A stretch of 64,000 nucleotides of DNA, taken from positions 9,022,001 through 9,086,000 of the forward strand of contig NC_136016.1 in the NCBI RefSeq assembly GCF_048128805.1. Reading direction: 5' to 3'. The DNA is from Centroberyx gerrardi. Taxonomy: Eukaryota > Chordata > Actinopteri > Beryciformes > Berycidae. Below, one piece after another: positions 35,116 to 59,311 of the stretch. The translations under genes and the position numbers were made by a program. The notes under the pieces are model-generated. The model was not told the DNA's origin and made no database searches. It worked only from the letters and a program-made list of their open reading frames with translations. The stretch's first letter is position 1. The number at the start of each line of letters is the position of its first letter.

Positions 35116-35640
35116 TGTGTCAGCACGATATGAGCCAATTCAAGACAAATTCAAGGTAAACTTGCATTTGACTCCTCTATTTTTGGTAATGATCCACTGA
35201 CAGCCAATTTATGCCAGTCAAGTGAGTTTAGTGAATCTTTAAATGTTTGGTTTAATAGAATAGTCTATTCCTAGTCAATGGCCTGATACATAGGTTTGCC
35301 CCCAAGAATATATATTTTAAGCACAATAGGTCATTGCCAGTAATTGCACCTACATTTAGCTCTACACTACACCCCCTCCTCCTCCCCCTCAACAATGGGG
35401 GTTGAGGCTGCAGTGTGTGTACATTATTTTGGTGACTGTCGGATGTCTAGCGGGTCCATTAGTGAAATGACCAGTGTTGATTAAAACATTGCCTGTCCGA
35501 ATCAGAGCAGAGATCAGATCGGCATCCGACAGAAAGGTTGGTCGAGTAGTTTGACACACAGCTGCTGATTGGTCGCCGCAGGAGGAGATTATACAACACC
35601 AAATGGGATTGGTCAAAGAGACACTTTGCTCTTTTTTCTC
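34546..35640. other. Intergenic DNA upstream of fbxo11
   Basis: No gene recognised. It holds (GT)n at about 35054-35120 and otherwise AT-rich unique-looking sequence. Confidence 0.55.
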
Positions 35641-35896
35641 GCGATTGTTTCCCCGTGTGGGTTAATGGCTCCTCCTGCTACAGACTGAGACGGAGCTGGC
35701 ACCGAGCAGCTATACGGGGGGAGCAGTAACACTACGTAGAACAGCGATTACACCCCAAATACCAGCGGGTTTTCGGTCGCAATTGTTTGGGTGTATTTGG
35801 AAAAGAGGCGGTCGGGGCTGTAGTTTGGGTCGAGTGTTAAAATTAGAAGCGGGCGGTCGAGGATAGCAGTCTATTTTTTAACAACCAACTCCCCAG

Positions 35897-47947
<12,051 letters not shown>

Positions 47948-49303
47948 ACGCACACACACGCGTCACACCTTTACATACGCATACAAACACGTCACACTCG
48001 CACACACCCACAGAAACACACACGCACAGTTACACACACACACTGACGTCCCCTTGCAGCCATAAGGACCCAGAGAGACTCTGTGTATGCGGCGCTCTCA
48101 GTCGGGGTAGAGGTGAATGAGGCTGCAGAGGAAGCAGCCTCCGGCCCGCTGCAGTCCGACATGCTGCAGTGGTGGGAGTCTCCACTAGAGGGAGCGGTGG
48201 AGCGCAGAGGATATAGACTGACTGACCCACACAGAACGGCCACAAGAGATTCCTCACTCAAGTATTTCTTATTGCAGTCTTTAGACAAAGAGAAACAACA
48301 TGGGAAGAGTAGGGATGTGATGAGGGGCGGTCGACAGGGGCCCGCGCCCCTTCGGCAGCGCGTGAAGATCCCCCCCGGTGTTAATCCTCGACTCGCAGCC
48401 CACGTCTTCTTCACAAGAACTGCCGTCAAAAGAGACTTCCTGCTTCCTCGCAGCTGCCGTCCCCATTGGCTGCCCTGGCAGTTGTAACTAGGCAACGGAT
48501 GGGCGGATGTAGCTCTCTTGTGTGTGGATAAAGAAGAGCGAGACTTGTGTGTGATGGAGCACTTGGGCTTTTTTTAATATGTTATTCTGATCAATGGATT
48601 TGATTTCAATGCTTTCTCATGTAGTTTTGTATTTTCAAGCAAAAATCTGACTGTATTTGAATGTCTTTTATTTTATTATATATTATTATAATTATTGTTA
48701 TTAATTTTCTTTGGTTAGCGTCCCCCCCAGCCCCCATCCCCCACCCCCCAGGCTTACTGCAGTAACTCAGGTGTCCCAGTGGTCAAGTTCTTTCTGTGAA
48801 AGAGAATCTCGTTAAACACTAAAAACCCTCTCCAGCATATTAGCTTAAATGGCAGGTGGAGGAGCTCCACAGTTGTATAAAGGTGTGTGTGTAAATGTGT
48901 GTGGTGTACGGTGTGTGTACAGTGCAAGTTGTGCGTGTATGTATATGTTTCTAAGTTCATGCAGTCAGTGTTTTCTGGAGAGGGTTTCAATAGGAGGCGT
49001 CGGAGCTCCTTGGAACTGGAACTGATGAGTCTATCTGCAGTCCCCCCCTCCCTCCTGCCCCTGCCCCTGTCCCGCCCCCCCTCCTCCTCCCCCCCTTCCT
49101 CCCCTCTCTCTTCCGTGTATCGTGGTGACTGTGGCTCCTCATGCAGCCTGAATCGTATGCATGTACCATAACATCTAGACTTAATATATTGTGAAGTATT
49201 CAATAACCATTATGTAGATGCTAGTTGGAATTCAAAAAGGGGTTTAATTTCCTAGAAAGACAAAAAAAGAAAACAGGAAACTGGTCATTTCTAAGAAAAT
49301 AAA
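47948..49303 (+). other. fbxo11: Putative fbxo11 3'UTR
   Basis: Starts with (CA)-rich sequence (47950-48045) and contains AT-rich (48600-48710) and CT/C-rich (49040-49110) segments. It ends at the first AATAAA (49298-49303). Length inferred, about 1.36 kb. ORFs on either strand here show no family similarity. Confidence 0.5.
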
Positions 49304-49311
49304 ACTTTATT
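49298..49311. terminator. Poly(A) signals in both orientations between fbxo11 and msh2
   Basis: AATAAA (+, 49298-49303) is followed three bases later by TTTATT (49306-49311), an AATAAA on the minus strand. The plus copy is the likely fbxo11 signal. The minus copy could be a distal msh2 signal. Confidence 0.45.
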
Positions 49312-49423
49312 AGATCACAAGTGTTTGTCTTAAATTCACGTGCTGTGAGGAAATCCATATACTGTAAAACTTCCAACAAATGCCTGGTCTGATAAACCAA
49401 ATAGTTGCTTATGTAACCTAGGA

Positions 49424-49744
49424 CAGTGATTCTCAACCTTTTTCATATCAAGGACCCCTAATTTCGTTCACATTAGGGCCACAGACCCCCATTTGATGAG
49501 ACTTTGTCTCAGACCCAGACCCCCCTGAGAATATTTTGTCTTTTGTCCAGAATTCCATGACTTTCTGTATTGTAGGCATAAGAGAGGTGTAGCGATAACA
49601 GTGAAACTATGATCAAAATAGTCATCCTTCTACATTCTCTAATTGTGTTAACTTCTTGTAAATGAAATAATGGTGAAGTTTAACAATTCATCCATTTGCT
49701 GGGGACCCCCTCAAGGACCCCGGACCCCATGTTGAGAACCACTG
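49424..49744. mobile_element. hAT-type MITE, 321 bp, perfect 8-bp target duplication
   Basis: Ends CAGTGATTCTCAACC and GTTGAGAACCACTG are inverted repeats (13 of 14 matching). Identical 8-bp direct repeats ACCTAGGA flank it at 49416-49423 and 49745-49752, the hAT superfamily signature. No coding capacity. Confidence 0.9.
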
Positions 49745-49752
49745 ACCTAGGA

Positions 49753-50870
49753 GGTGCTAGCGACAGCTCTCTATCAATTGAAATAATACTATCTGAAGTA
49801 ATTCCATACCCAGGGTAATGGTGGTTTTACAGTATCCATGTTATTCAGTTATATAAGAGCTTTGGCATCACTTCTTGACACATGGCAGGCCAAGTGACCA
49901 TTTCTGATGTTCCGATCATAACTGACAGATTGGTTTAACTTTGTGTTCGCATCTAGACAGAACCATGTTGAAATGCTCACTTGACTCATAAACTATATCC
50001 TATAGAATTTATTTCATACAAATGTCAGGGGTTATCCAATTTAGCAAAATTATTGTTTTAGCAGCAGCAAACCCAAACAACCCCTTTTGGCCTTGAATCT
50101 ACACAAAGTGGACTGAAGATTCAAGAAACAATAAAAAAAAAACTGGAATCTAATGCCATCTGTAAGTGACAAAGCTTTCCCAAACTGAATACACCATACA
50201 CCTAAACTTCTATCAGCATGTTCTGAAGGGCCCTAGCGTAAGACCTAGCAAAAGAGGAAAAATGAGAGCAATTTTGAAAATCTATTTGTCTTACTATTAC
50301 CTAGAGATGCAGAATAAGTTCTGAAATGTTTTTAACAGTCATGATAGAGCCTAGGTGAGTAAAGGGGGCGAATAAGAGATAAAGAGATATAAAACTAAAT
50401 GACTACATACTGACAAAACAGGCCTAGTGGTGTTTGAAAATCTGTTATTTTGATTGTTTCACACTTTTGTCTACTAAATCTAACAAATATGAAACATTTC
50501 ATGTATTCTTAGGTCATGCAATATGTTTTTAAGTTTAAAGTGAAGATGTGTGTGTGTGAGAACAAAAGGACATGAAGTCCCACTGTACTCTGTTAAGGCC
50601 GTTTCAAATCTGATTGCAGCTTCAAGTTATTGAAGTAAGGAATGGGATACAAAAAACAAAACAAAACTGTCAACCTTTGTTCTCTGGCCAGTACACACTC
50701 CAACAAATACAACTTGTATTACCTACATACAGTATTATATTCAATGTGCAAGCATTACACTCGCATTCCATATTTCCTAAGGACATTTTATTCCCTTGGG
50801 TACACAAAAAGCACAGCAGTTTGGAATGGGAATTATTGGGGAAAAAAGTCACGCAACACATTCGGGAATA
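49753..50870. other. Intergenic fbxo11-msh2, with a possible decayed Tc1-type element
   Basis: No gene. Segments at about 50140-50190 (aactggaatctaatgccatc) and 50360-50460 (aaagggggcgaataagag ... atctgttattttgattg) resemble parts of the Tc1-type element at 44226-44751 in the same order. This suggests an older relative that has lost its ends. Confidence 0.4.
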
Positions 50871-50874
50871 ATTC

Positions 50875-50880
50875 TTTATT
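50875..50880 (-). terminator. msh2: Poly(A) signal for msh2
   Basis: TTTATT on the plus strand is AATAAA on the minus strand, 95 bp beyond the msh2 stop. This implies a very short 3'UTR. Confidence 0.6.
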
Positions 50881-50974
50881 GAAAAAGAACACTATAAAAC
50901 TTCGATCTAATTTGTGGTCCTCTAGCTTACGTGAATTTGACCTGTGTTGGACATGTGAATGTTGTGTGTCCAAC

Positions 50975-53900
50975 TCAAGCCGTCTGTGCAGGAGCACAGC
51001 GTGCCAGGATCTCTGTGATGTAACTGTTATTTTTAGTGACCAACTCCTCTTTCATTTCCCTGAGCTCTGCCTTCAGCTCTTCCTCGGTCATGGTGGCAGC
51101 AGGAAGTGACTTCACCTTCTCCAGGAAGTCCTGGATCAGGCTCTCCCCCATCTGAAGAAGAGGCCAAACAACAGCTTGAGCTCTATTTCACTTGTATCAC
51201 TACATACAAACATGCCATTTCATAGACACTTCTTCCCAAGCACCTTCCAGTACCATTAGTGAATATATATTGAGATTAATTTTAGAGTCAAATTCAACAG
51301 TCAAAATTCATGCTTTTTACACATATTCACAACCAAGTTATATGCTCCACAATTATGGACTATGGACTAACTATGGACTTAAATTTGTTGCTCTGCTACC
51401 ATTGGAGTAAATTTTGATTGGGTGGGATGCATGGCTTGTTTAAATAAAATAGTCTTGTTTTGCTCTGCAGAGTGCTCCTCAGAAACAACCCAACTGACCG
51501 TGTCACCCGCACCACCTATTAAAATTATTAGCCATAATTATTTGAAAAAGTGGCCCTTACCTACTGTATTTTAGGCAGGACTTTGTTTAACTGAAGTTAA
51601 TAAATAACGTAAGTAATTCTTGCGAATTATCCATTCTTAAAAAAATATTCCTGATGTTAAAAGTCGATTTTAACATCAAATCAAGGATTCGACTACTGGT
51701 GCACATCTCTAGCTCTACCTACTGAGTCAGACAGACCCACACCATGTCAGCTATGCAGAAAGGATATGACTGATATGTGCATACTAAAATGCAAATGGGA
51801 GGCCAAATGAAACCCCTCAGTTGTGGTGACAGGACATTGGAAAACTGCCCCCCACCTGTTTGTCTGTACGGCGTCTCTTGGCCTCAGGCCCCTCTTCTTG
51901 CTCCGACTTCTCCCCCACAGGCTCCTGGAACTCCTCCAGCTCCTCGGCCTTCTCCTTCGCCATGGCAACCACCGATGGCGGGAAGCAAGCCAACTCGGCG
52001 ACATGGATTCCAAAACTCTGGTCACACACACCTAAACACACACGCACACATAATTATGTCGGGGTATTGAGTCACATCGGTACTACTGACTACAAAAATA
52101 TGTTAAAACATTTGGTACTGGTAATTCGGTACTTCAATGGTTAATCTTACATCGTCTTTCATGCAATCACCATGCATGTTCTAAACTTCTAGACTGCTGA
52201 TTGGCTCGCTTAATCAGTTCTTTTCTACCAGTTGACCCCCATGTTAGGCCTAGGAAACATGACCTATAGAGAACCAACTTTCAATTCAAGAGGGAAAATA
52301 AATGAATAAAGTCCAAAAAGCATTGTGCGTGTGTGTTGTGCACTGACCCGGCTTGACCCTGTACAGCATGGTGAGTGTGTCGTGGGACGTCAGGGCGGTG
52401 ACGTGCAGGTTGTGGACGGAGGGCTGCTGCGCAGCCAGCGCCGTCAGCTCGTGGAAGTGAGTGGCGAACAGGCAGAAGCTGCCGATCTTGGAGGCGATGT
52501 GTTCGCTGATGGCCCAGGCCAGACCGAAGCCGTCGTACGTGGACGTGCCTCTGCCCAGCTCGTCGATGATGATGAGCGACTTCTCTGTGGCCGACCTTGA
52601 GAGAGAGGACGGATGTGAAGATGTGAAGTGTGTGTACACGAGTGTTGGAGTCAATGTGTGTGTGTGTGTGTGTGTGCCCCTACCGCAGAATGGCGGCTGT
52701 CTCCAGCATCTCCGACATAAAGGTAGACACTCCTTTGACCTGGCTGTCTCCCGCTCCCACCCTGGCCAGCACGCTGTCAATCACACTAAGCTCCGCCTTC
52801 TCACACGGCACAAAGCAACCAATCTGCGCCATCAGAGCGATCACGCCCACCTGCCGGATAAATGTCGACTTGCCGCCCATATTTGGACCTGGGGAGACAG
52901 AAGAGAGGATAGCTATGGTAAGTGTATCTGTGATGGTGAGATTTGCATCCACAGATCACAACAGAAATGTGTCTATGACTTCATCAGTGACAATTTCCTT
53001 TCTCAAATGGCGGATGTGTAATTTTGGAAACTGAAGCGCGACACCTCTACACACCTGTTATAATGTAGAAGCTCTTCTCTCCCTGGGTGAAGCTGATGTC
53101 GTTGGGTATGAAGGCGGTGTCGGCGTCCGTCTCCATGCAGGGATGCCTGGCCTGCTGCAGCTCCAGGCGCCTGCAGCCGTCCTCCAGGAGGCGAGGCCGG
53201 ACGTAGGGCACGGGGGCCGAGACGGACGCCACGGCGAAGCTCACTGCGGCGTCCAGCTGCGCTATGGCGTCGCTCAGCGTCTGCAGGGGGTCCACGTAGC
53301 CTGGAGGAGCGGAGGAGGCCACATTAGAAGAGTCCAAAACCAAATGAAATATCAGATCTGCACTTTGGGGAGACTACAGGGCGTGTAGGTTCCAAACCCA
53401 TTGATATACCTCTATATACTTTTCTTACTCAAAACCTGAAAGTTCAACCTAGTTCACATGACTAATGTGAAAAATGTGAAATGAGTTCTTAAATGTCACA
53501 TATCACAAATTCCAGTGAATTCAGAGGGAGTTAGTTCGGTTTCCATGTCATGTTGATATGCTGGCTGGAGAGGGTGAGCAGCATGTGATGAAATTCCTCA
53601 CCTGAGGCAATGCTGATGATCTCTTTGACAATCGCATTCTGGGCCTCCTCGTACTCCTCTCTGTTCTTGGTGTACTCCTCATTCAGAGAGCTCAGCTTAC
53701 TGCGGATAGGGGAACGTAGATGTGCACAAATGCACACAGTGAGATGACAGAAGAAGAGAAGGATTGGCAAGAGTTGACATTAAGTGTGTGACGGAGGGAG
53801 ACGGACCTGTTTGTAAAGCGCACTCCGTTCTTCTGGACGTCCAGTGTAGTGAATTTCTTGTTGTTCCTCAGGCTCTTCTCTTCCTTGCAGGTGACCCTCA

Positions 53901-56900
53901 GGTAGTAGCCCAGCATGGCATTGGACTCCAGCTTCACCGTCTTACCAGCATCCAGACCTGAACACAAGGTTATTACTGTGAGCTCAAATTAAAACTAAAG
54001 CAAGCACAGTGTGAACATTTTTTTTCCTCAACTGAAATAAGGAAATCAAGTAAAAAAAAAAACTACAACTAAAAACGATGTTGCCTGTTCTAAAATAGAA
54101 ACTAACTAAAATAGAAATGCACGAATAATGAATTATTTTTAGTTTTTGTTTTGATCCATTCCTGAGTCTGGAAAGAGCAAGATTGATGGCAAGTTTGTCT
54201 CCCAACTTGAGGGATTCCTGTTAAGTCATATATAAAAAGCAAGAATGATTTCCCAAACATGAAGTAAACATTCCACACAAACTGCCATTTCCCCCATAAT
54301 TGGCCCTAAATGAAAGGTCTCAAAAGAAAACAAAAATATGTGGAAAAACTAAAACTCTGAAAACTAAAACTACACTCACTGAATTGAAATCACATCAACT
54401 GACATGTAGCTCATGCTTTAATGTTGTTTAAAGTTTTAGCTTTGATTTTTGATTTAAAAGTGTATGTTATTCTGCATAGGACAGGATTAACTGCTCTATT
54501 AGTTAAAACATACAGACATTCAACTTGACCTTTAATCTCAATCATTTGAGTGTCTATTTTTATTTTTTCTAATAACGTACAGCAGTATATGTATAGCAGT
54601 AAGCAGGTAGGGATCTGTAGAATATACCACTTTTTATAAAGACCTGTTTTTATACATCAGGCAACTGACGGCCTAAACTGCGACCATAAAAAAAAAAAAA
54701 AGTTCTGTGCAGGTGGCATCAATCAATTGATGGCCACCTGATAGCCACATTATGTGATAAGCCTAGTTCAGCCTTTGGTTTCTTTTGCATTTGTGCCACA
54801 CCGCATCCTGGAAACCTAATCAGCAAATGCGTGCAGGCCCTCACAGCCTTCACAGTGCAGTATCAAACTGCTGCTCTAGGAGTAGACTAATCCATTAGAT
54901 TAATTAATACAATCAATGTCTCTGTAAATAATCACTGCACAAATAATAGAGAGCGTCCATCCTAGTATGCGTGTGTTGTATGCACCTAGTTCCCGTGCTG
55001 CGCTGTTCAGCACTGCCTGCATGCTCTTTTCCAGCGAGTCCATGTTTTCTCTCAGCTCACTCAACACCGGGTCAAACGACGGCTTCACCAGGAACTCATG
55101 GTGGTCAACCTACACACACATGCACACAAACTATATGAAAAAGTACATCTACACATCATATGGGACTGATAATATACAAACATAATGAACAGAACGTATT
55201 TCGTTCTTACATAGTGCACAGACACATATACACAAACACAAAGCACAAGACCTGGTTCATGTCCAGAGTGGTCTCAATCATCTCCTGGTACTTGGTGAAG
55301 TCAGTCTGCAGGTCTCTGAAAGGGGACAGGAACACTGCCTCCAACAGAGCCTGGTAGCTGCCTAGAACACACACAGACACACTATGGTTACAAATATGAA
55401 AGCAGTACTTTTCCCCAACCTAGCCGACTATGTGCAACAAGACATTAATGAATGAATGAATGAATGAATTAATGCATATATCAGAAATTAACTTATACAA
55501 GTAGGTATGAAGAATTATTTTATGTATGTAGGTAGGCAGGTAGGTGGGAATGCATGTAGGTATGTATGGGAGATGAATGCACACACACACTGTATGAATT
55601 GCAATTGTACTGTGTGTGTGTGTGTGTGTGTGTACCTGAGTATCTCTCTAGGGCTGTGATGAGGGCGGGGACCTGGCTCACAGCTTGGTAGACGCGGTAG
55701 CAGTCCTGCAGCGTTGCAGAGCGACGGTGGAACTTCTTGGCCAGGCGGTGAAGATCGGGAAACCGCCGCAACAAGTCCTCTTGGCAGGTCTGCCTCAGCT
55801 CAGAGTCACACACAAAACTCTCCACCAGGTCCAGCCTAGTTACACACACACATTTTGATGACGGAGCAGTGAGAGGATAACAGAACATATTGCTGTTTTT
55901 TTGGTTGTTTTTTTAAAGCAACAGCGACAGTCCACTGCGTCTAGATCAGATATGTATCATATCTAGGATCACATATGAAAGTGGCCCAAATTTGATTTGA
56001 AAAGATCAGATTTTGGTGTTGACACAGCTCAGAAAAAAAACAGATTTGGGCCGCTGCCACTTGTAATGTGAACTTAGCCTATGATAGCATAACAAATGCA
56101 GGAAATCGTGGGACATCTTGTACCTGCAATATACAGAATGAAATCTAACCCGGACAGTATCTGACAGTTCCAGATAATCATGTATCTGATCTAGACAGTT
56201 ATTTCCCATCCTTGTATTACCTTTCCTCTATTCTGGTCTTGTCCATGAGTGGTTGCTTGATCCACTGGTTGACCAGCCGCTGGCCCTGCGGGGTACGGCA
56301 CTTGTTCAACAGACCAGCCAATGAGTGAGCTCCACTGGTGTCATCAGGTGCACCCTGGAGAACACAACCAGAACAGCATGTGTCAGAATGAAATAAACCC
56401 AACCAGAGCAGGTGAGGTTGGATTCTTGACACATGATCTGATGGATATCTCCCAAAAGTATCTGCACACCCAGTGACATACACCATCACAAACCTTGATC
56501 TCTATTACACAGAATAAAGAACCATATGTACCCATCTCATATTCTGAACTCTTTAATCTAATTGACTATTGTGTAAACAAGGAGTTCAGAGATCCTGAGC
56601 ACAAACAAATGGGGGAAATATTAAACGCATTACAGTTTCCATCATAGATCATTATCACCACTAATCCCATCTCCACATATCCAAACTACAAAAGACCACA
56701 AAAGACAACCACACCTAAGACATAAGTGGTTGACTATTATATAACAGATACTTCAACAAAACAATCAGCAGCAGCAAAGTACATTAATCCGTCTAAGGCT
56801 ATAATATTGCACCAAGTGTTCAGCAGTTTGAAAATAAATAAAACCAGCCTAGCATAGATGATATTCTGATCCGCCACTGTAGGTTTATATGTAACTTATA

Positions 56901-59246
56901 ATGCGTGTTTCCACATTTGCACAACAATTTCATAACAGTTCATTTAACATACTCAACTGATAATAACCCCTCATAACGCTACTTAACTACTGTTCAAGAA
57001 TTATATTGATAGGCAGAAACATTTAATTATTGGTTAAAAAATAAGATTCTTTCAACATCTGTGTTTGTTTTTATTACAATGGTGTGTTACTGGCACTTTG
57101 CCTTGTGTCTAACAACATCTCTTAGCTGTTCTAAAATCACTGTAAACTATGGCCTTTCATGGATTATCCAAAGATACGCAAAAGCACGCACATCCAAACA
57201 TCCAAACTATCTTTCATGGATTATTGCCTGAATACTCTATTACAGGGGTATTTAACTGTGTGCCATGGAGGACCGAGTGTATGCAGGTTTTCATCCCAAC
57301 CAAAGACTGCACCAGGTGATTTCACTGATTAACACAGCTTCAACCAGAGGAGGAACTAATCAGTGACATCACCTGCTGTAGTCTTTGTCTGTAAACGTGC
57401 ATACTGTACACTCAGCCCTCCATAACATAAAACTGAATATTTCAACCACAAGCCAGCTCAGAAAAGAAATATGACTTGTGTTGGCTGCTGCTGCATCTCG
57501 ATGGCTTGAAAAGGTTTGTTGTTGCAGGGAGACTTTGCAACAAGATTCTTCCCTGTCTCCAGTTTTCTTTTTGACACACCACTGAATTGAAGACTCTAAA
57601 TTGCCCATAGGTGTTATATGATGTATATGACCTAGTATAGGATGTATATGATGTGTATGTATATGTATGATGCAGTATGGTATATGACATGTATATATGA
57701 TGGTATGTAAAGCCCTTTGAGACTTGACTGTGATGAAGGGCTATATAAATAAACAGGACTAGATGTGAGATCATATGACCCTGGGTCTGACCTGGAAGAG
57801 GTTAAGTGCCAGCACAGCAGCGTTGTCCAGCCTCATGTACTGACCCAGGTCCAGAGGGGTCAGATTGAAGGAGTTGAAGTTGGACTCATCAGAGAGCAGT
57901 TCCAGGAAGCGCACCACTGCAGCCAAGCACGACATAGCCACCTGGGAACGAGCAAACAAACACACCTTCATTTCTATTCTGCATTTGAGGACTTTGGTCA
58001 ATATAAATTCAATATTTAAATATATGCTGATAGTGGGACTGGGTAATATAATTGTCAATCAGGCCATATTACTTACTACGATGTTAGGCAGAATATTGCT
58101 TCTTGGGAGAGCTTATTTTTACTGTAATGAGGAAAAAATATTTTCTTTTGAATAAATTCTGCCTTTTCTGAACATTTTACATTGAAGGGTATGTTATTTC
58201 TATGTCTCTGAATTACTGGACTTTCCCTAATAGCTCCCAAGGCAAGACGCAAGAGAGCCCTTTAATTTATGATGCAACACTAATATACACAAATCCGTAG
58301 AGAATGAGTTGGAATACGGAAAATGTGAAACCAGAGAATCCATTAAGATTTAATCTGGAGGGTACAGAATCAGATGAACTCAGTGATATATAGGTCATTT
58401 GGATGTGAAGAGCCACTCTCCCTGTAATATATAGGTAATTTGGATATAAAGAATCTAGGGCTGAAACGATTCCTCGAGAAACTCGAGTAACTCGATTACT
58501 AAAAATCATCGATGCAAATTCTTTGCATCGAAGCTTCGTTTAATCCATATAACTATATACACACTCAGTGATTCGCACGGATGATTATTACTGTTGCACA
58601 ACGCGCTGGAGAAAGAGAGAGAAAATAGCGAGGGGCGAAGAGAAGAGACAGGCCAGAGAAAACGACAGAAAGTGTCCAAAGTTTCGGATCCAGTGTTGCC
58701 AACTTGGCGACTTTGTCGCTAGACTTAGCGACTTTTCAGACCCCCCTGGCGACTTTATTTCTCAAAAGCGACTAGCGACAAATCTGCCGACTTTTTCTGA
58801 CCATGGGAAGCAATGTTAATGTGTTGAATCTCAAAGCATTTGGCAATAAATTGGTTCGGCTGATGCCGGTTTTCTCTACTTGCTTGTCTAATCCAGAGAG
58901 GTCTGACGGTCACAGCACTTCCCACACACAGCGTAGCTCCCTCCCTCCGCTGAGAGCAGGGACTGTAGGATAGGGTCCACTTGTAATTGCTACCGGCGTA
59001 CGCCGAAACTGGCCGGGTGGGCGGAGTCAGCACTTAATATTAAAACGGGATGAGATGAAGGCTAGTAAAGAATGCACGTTAATTATGGCTATATGTAATG
59101 GCTAGTTAAGAACGTAAATCAATATGGTGGCTAGTTATGATGTCCCTAAGTTAGCTAAGTTTTGCTCAAGAAAATAACCACAGAAAATAAAATGCTGCAG
59201 TCAATTTGTGAAAGCCTGAGCTTCATTCATGTTATTATTATGATAG

Positions 59247-59311
<65 letters not shown>

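Noticed and set aside
48083..48487. 134-codon ORF downstream of the fbxo11 stop
   Set aside because: Lies in the probable 3'UTR, overlapped by other open frames on both strands; no recognised domain or splice link.
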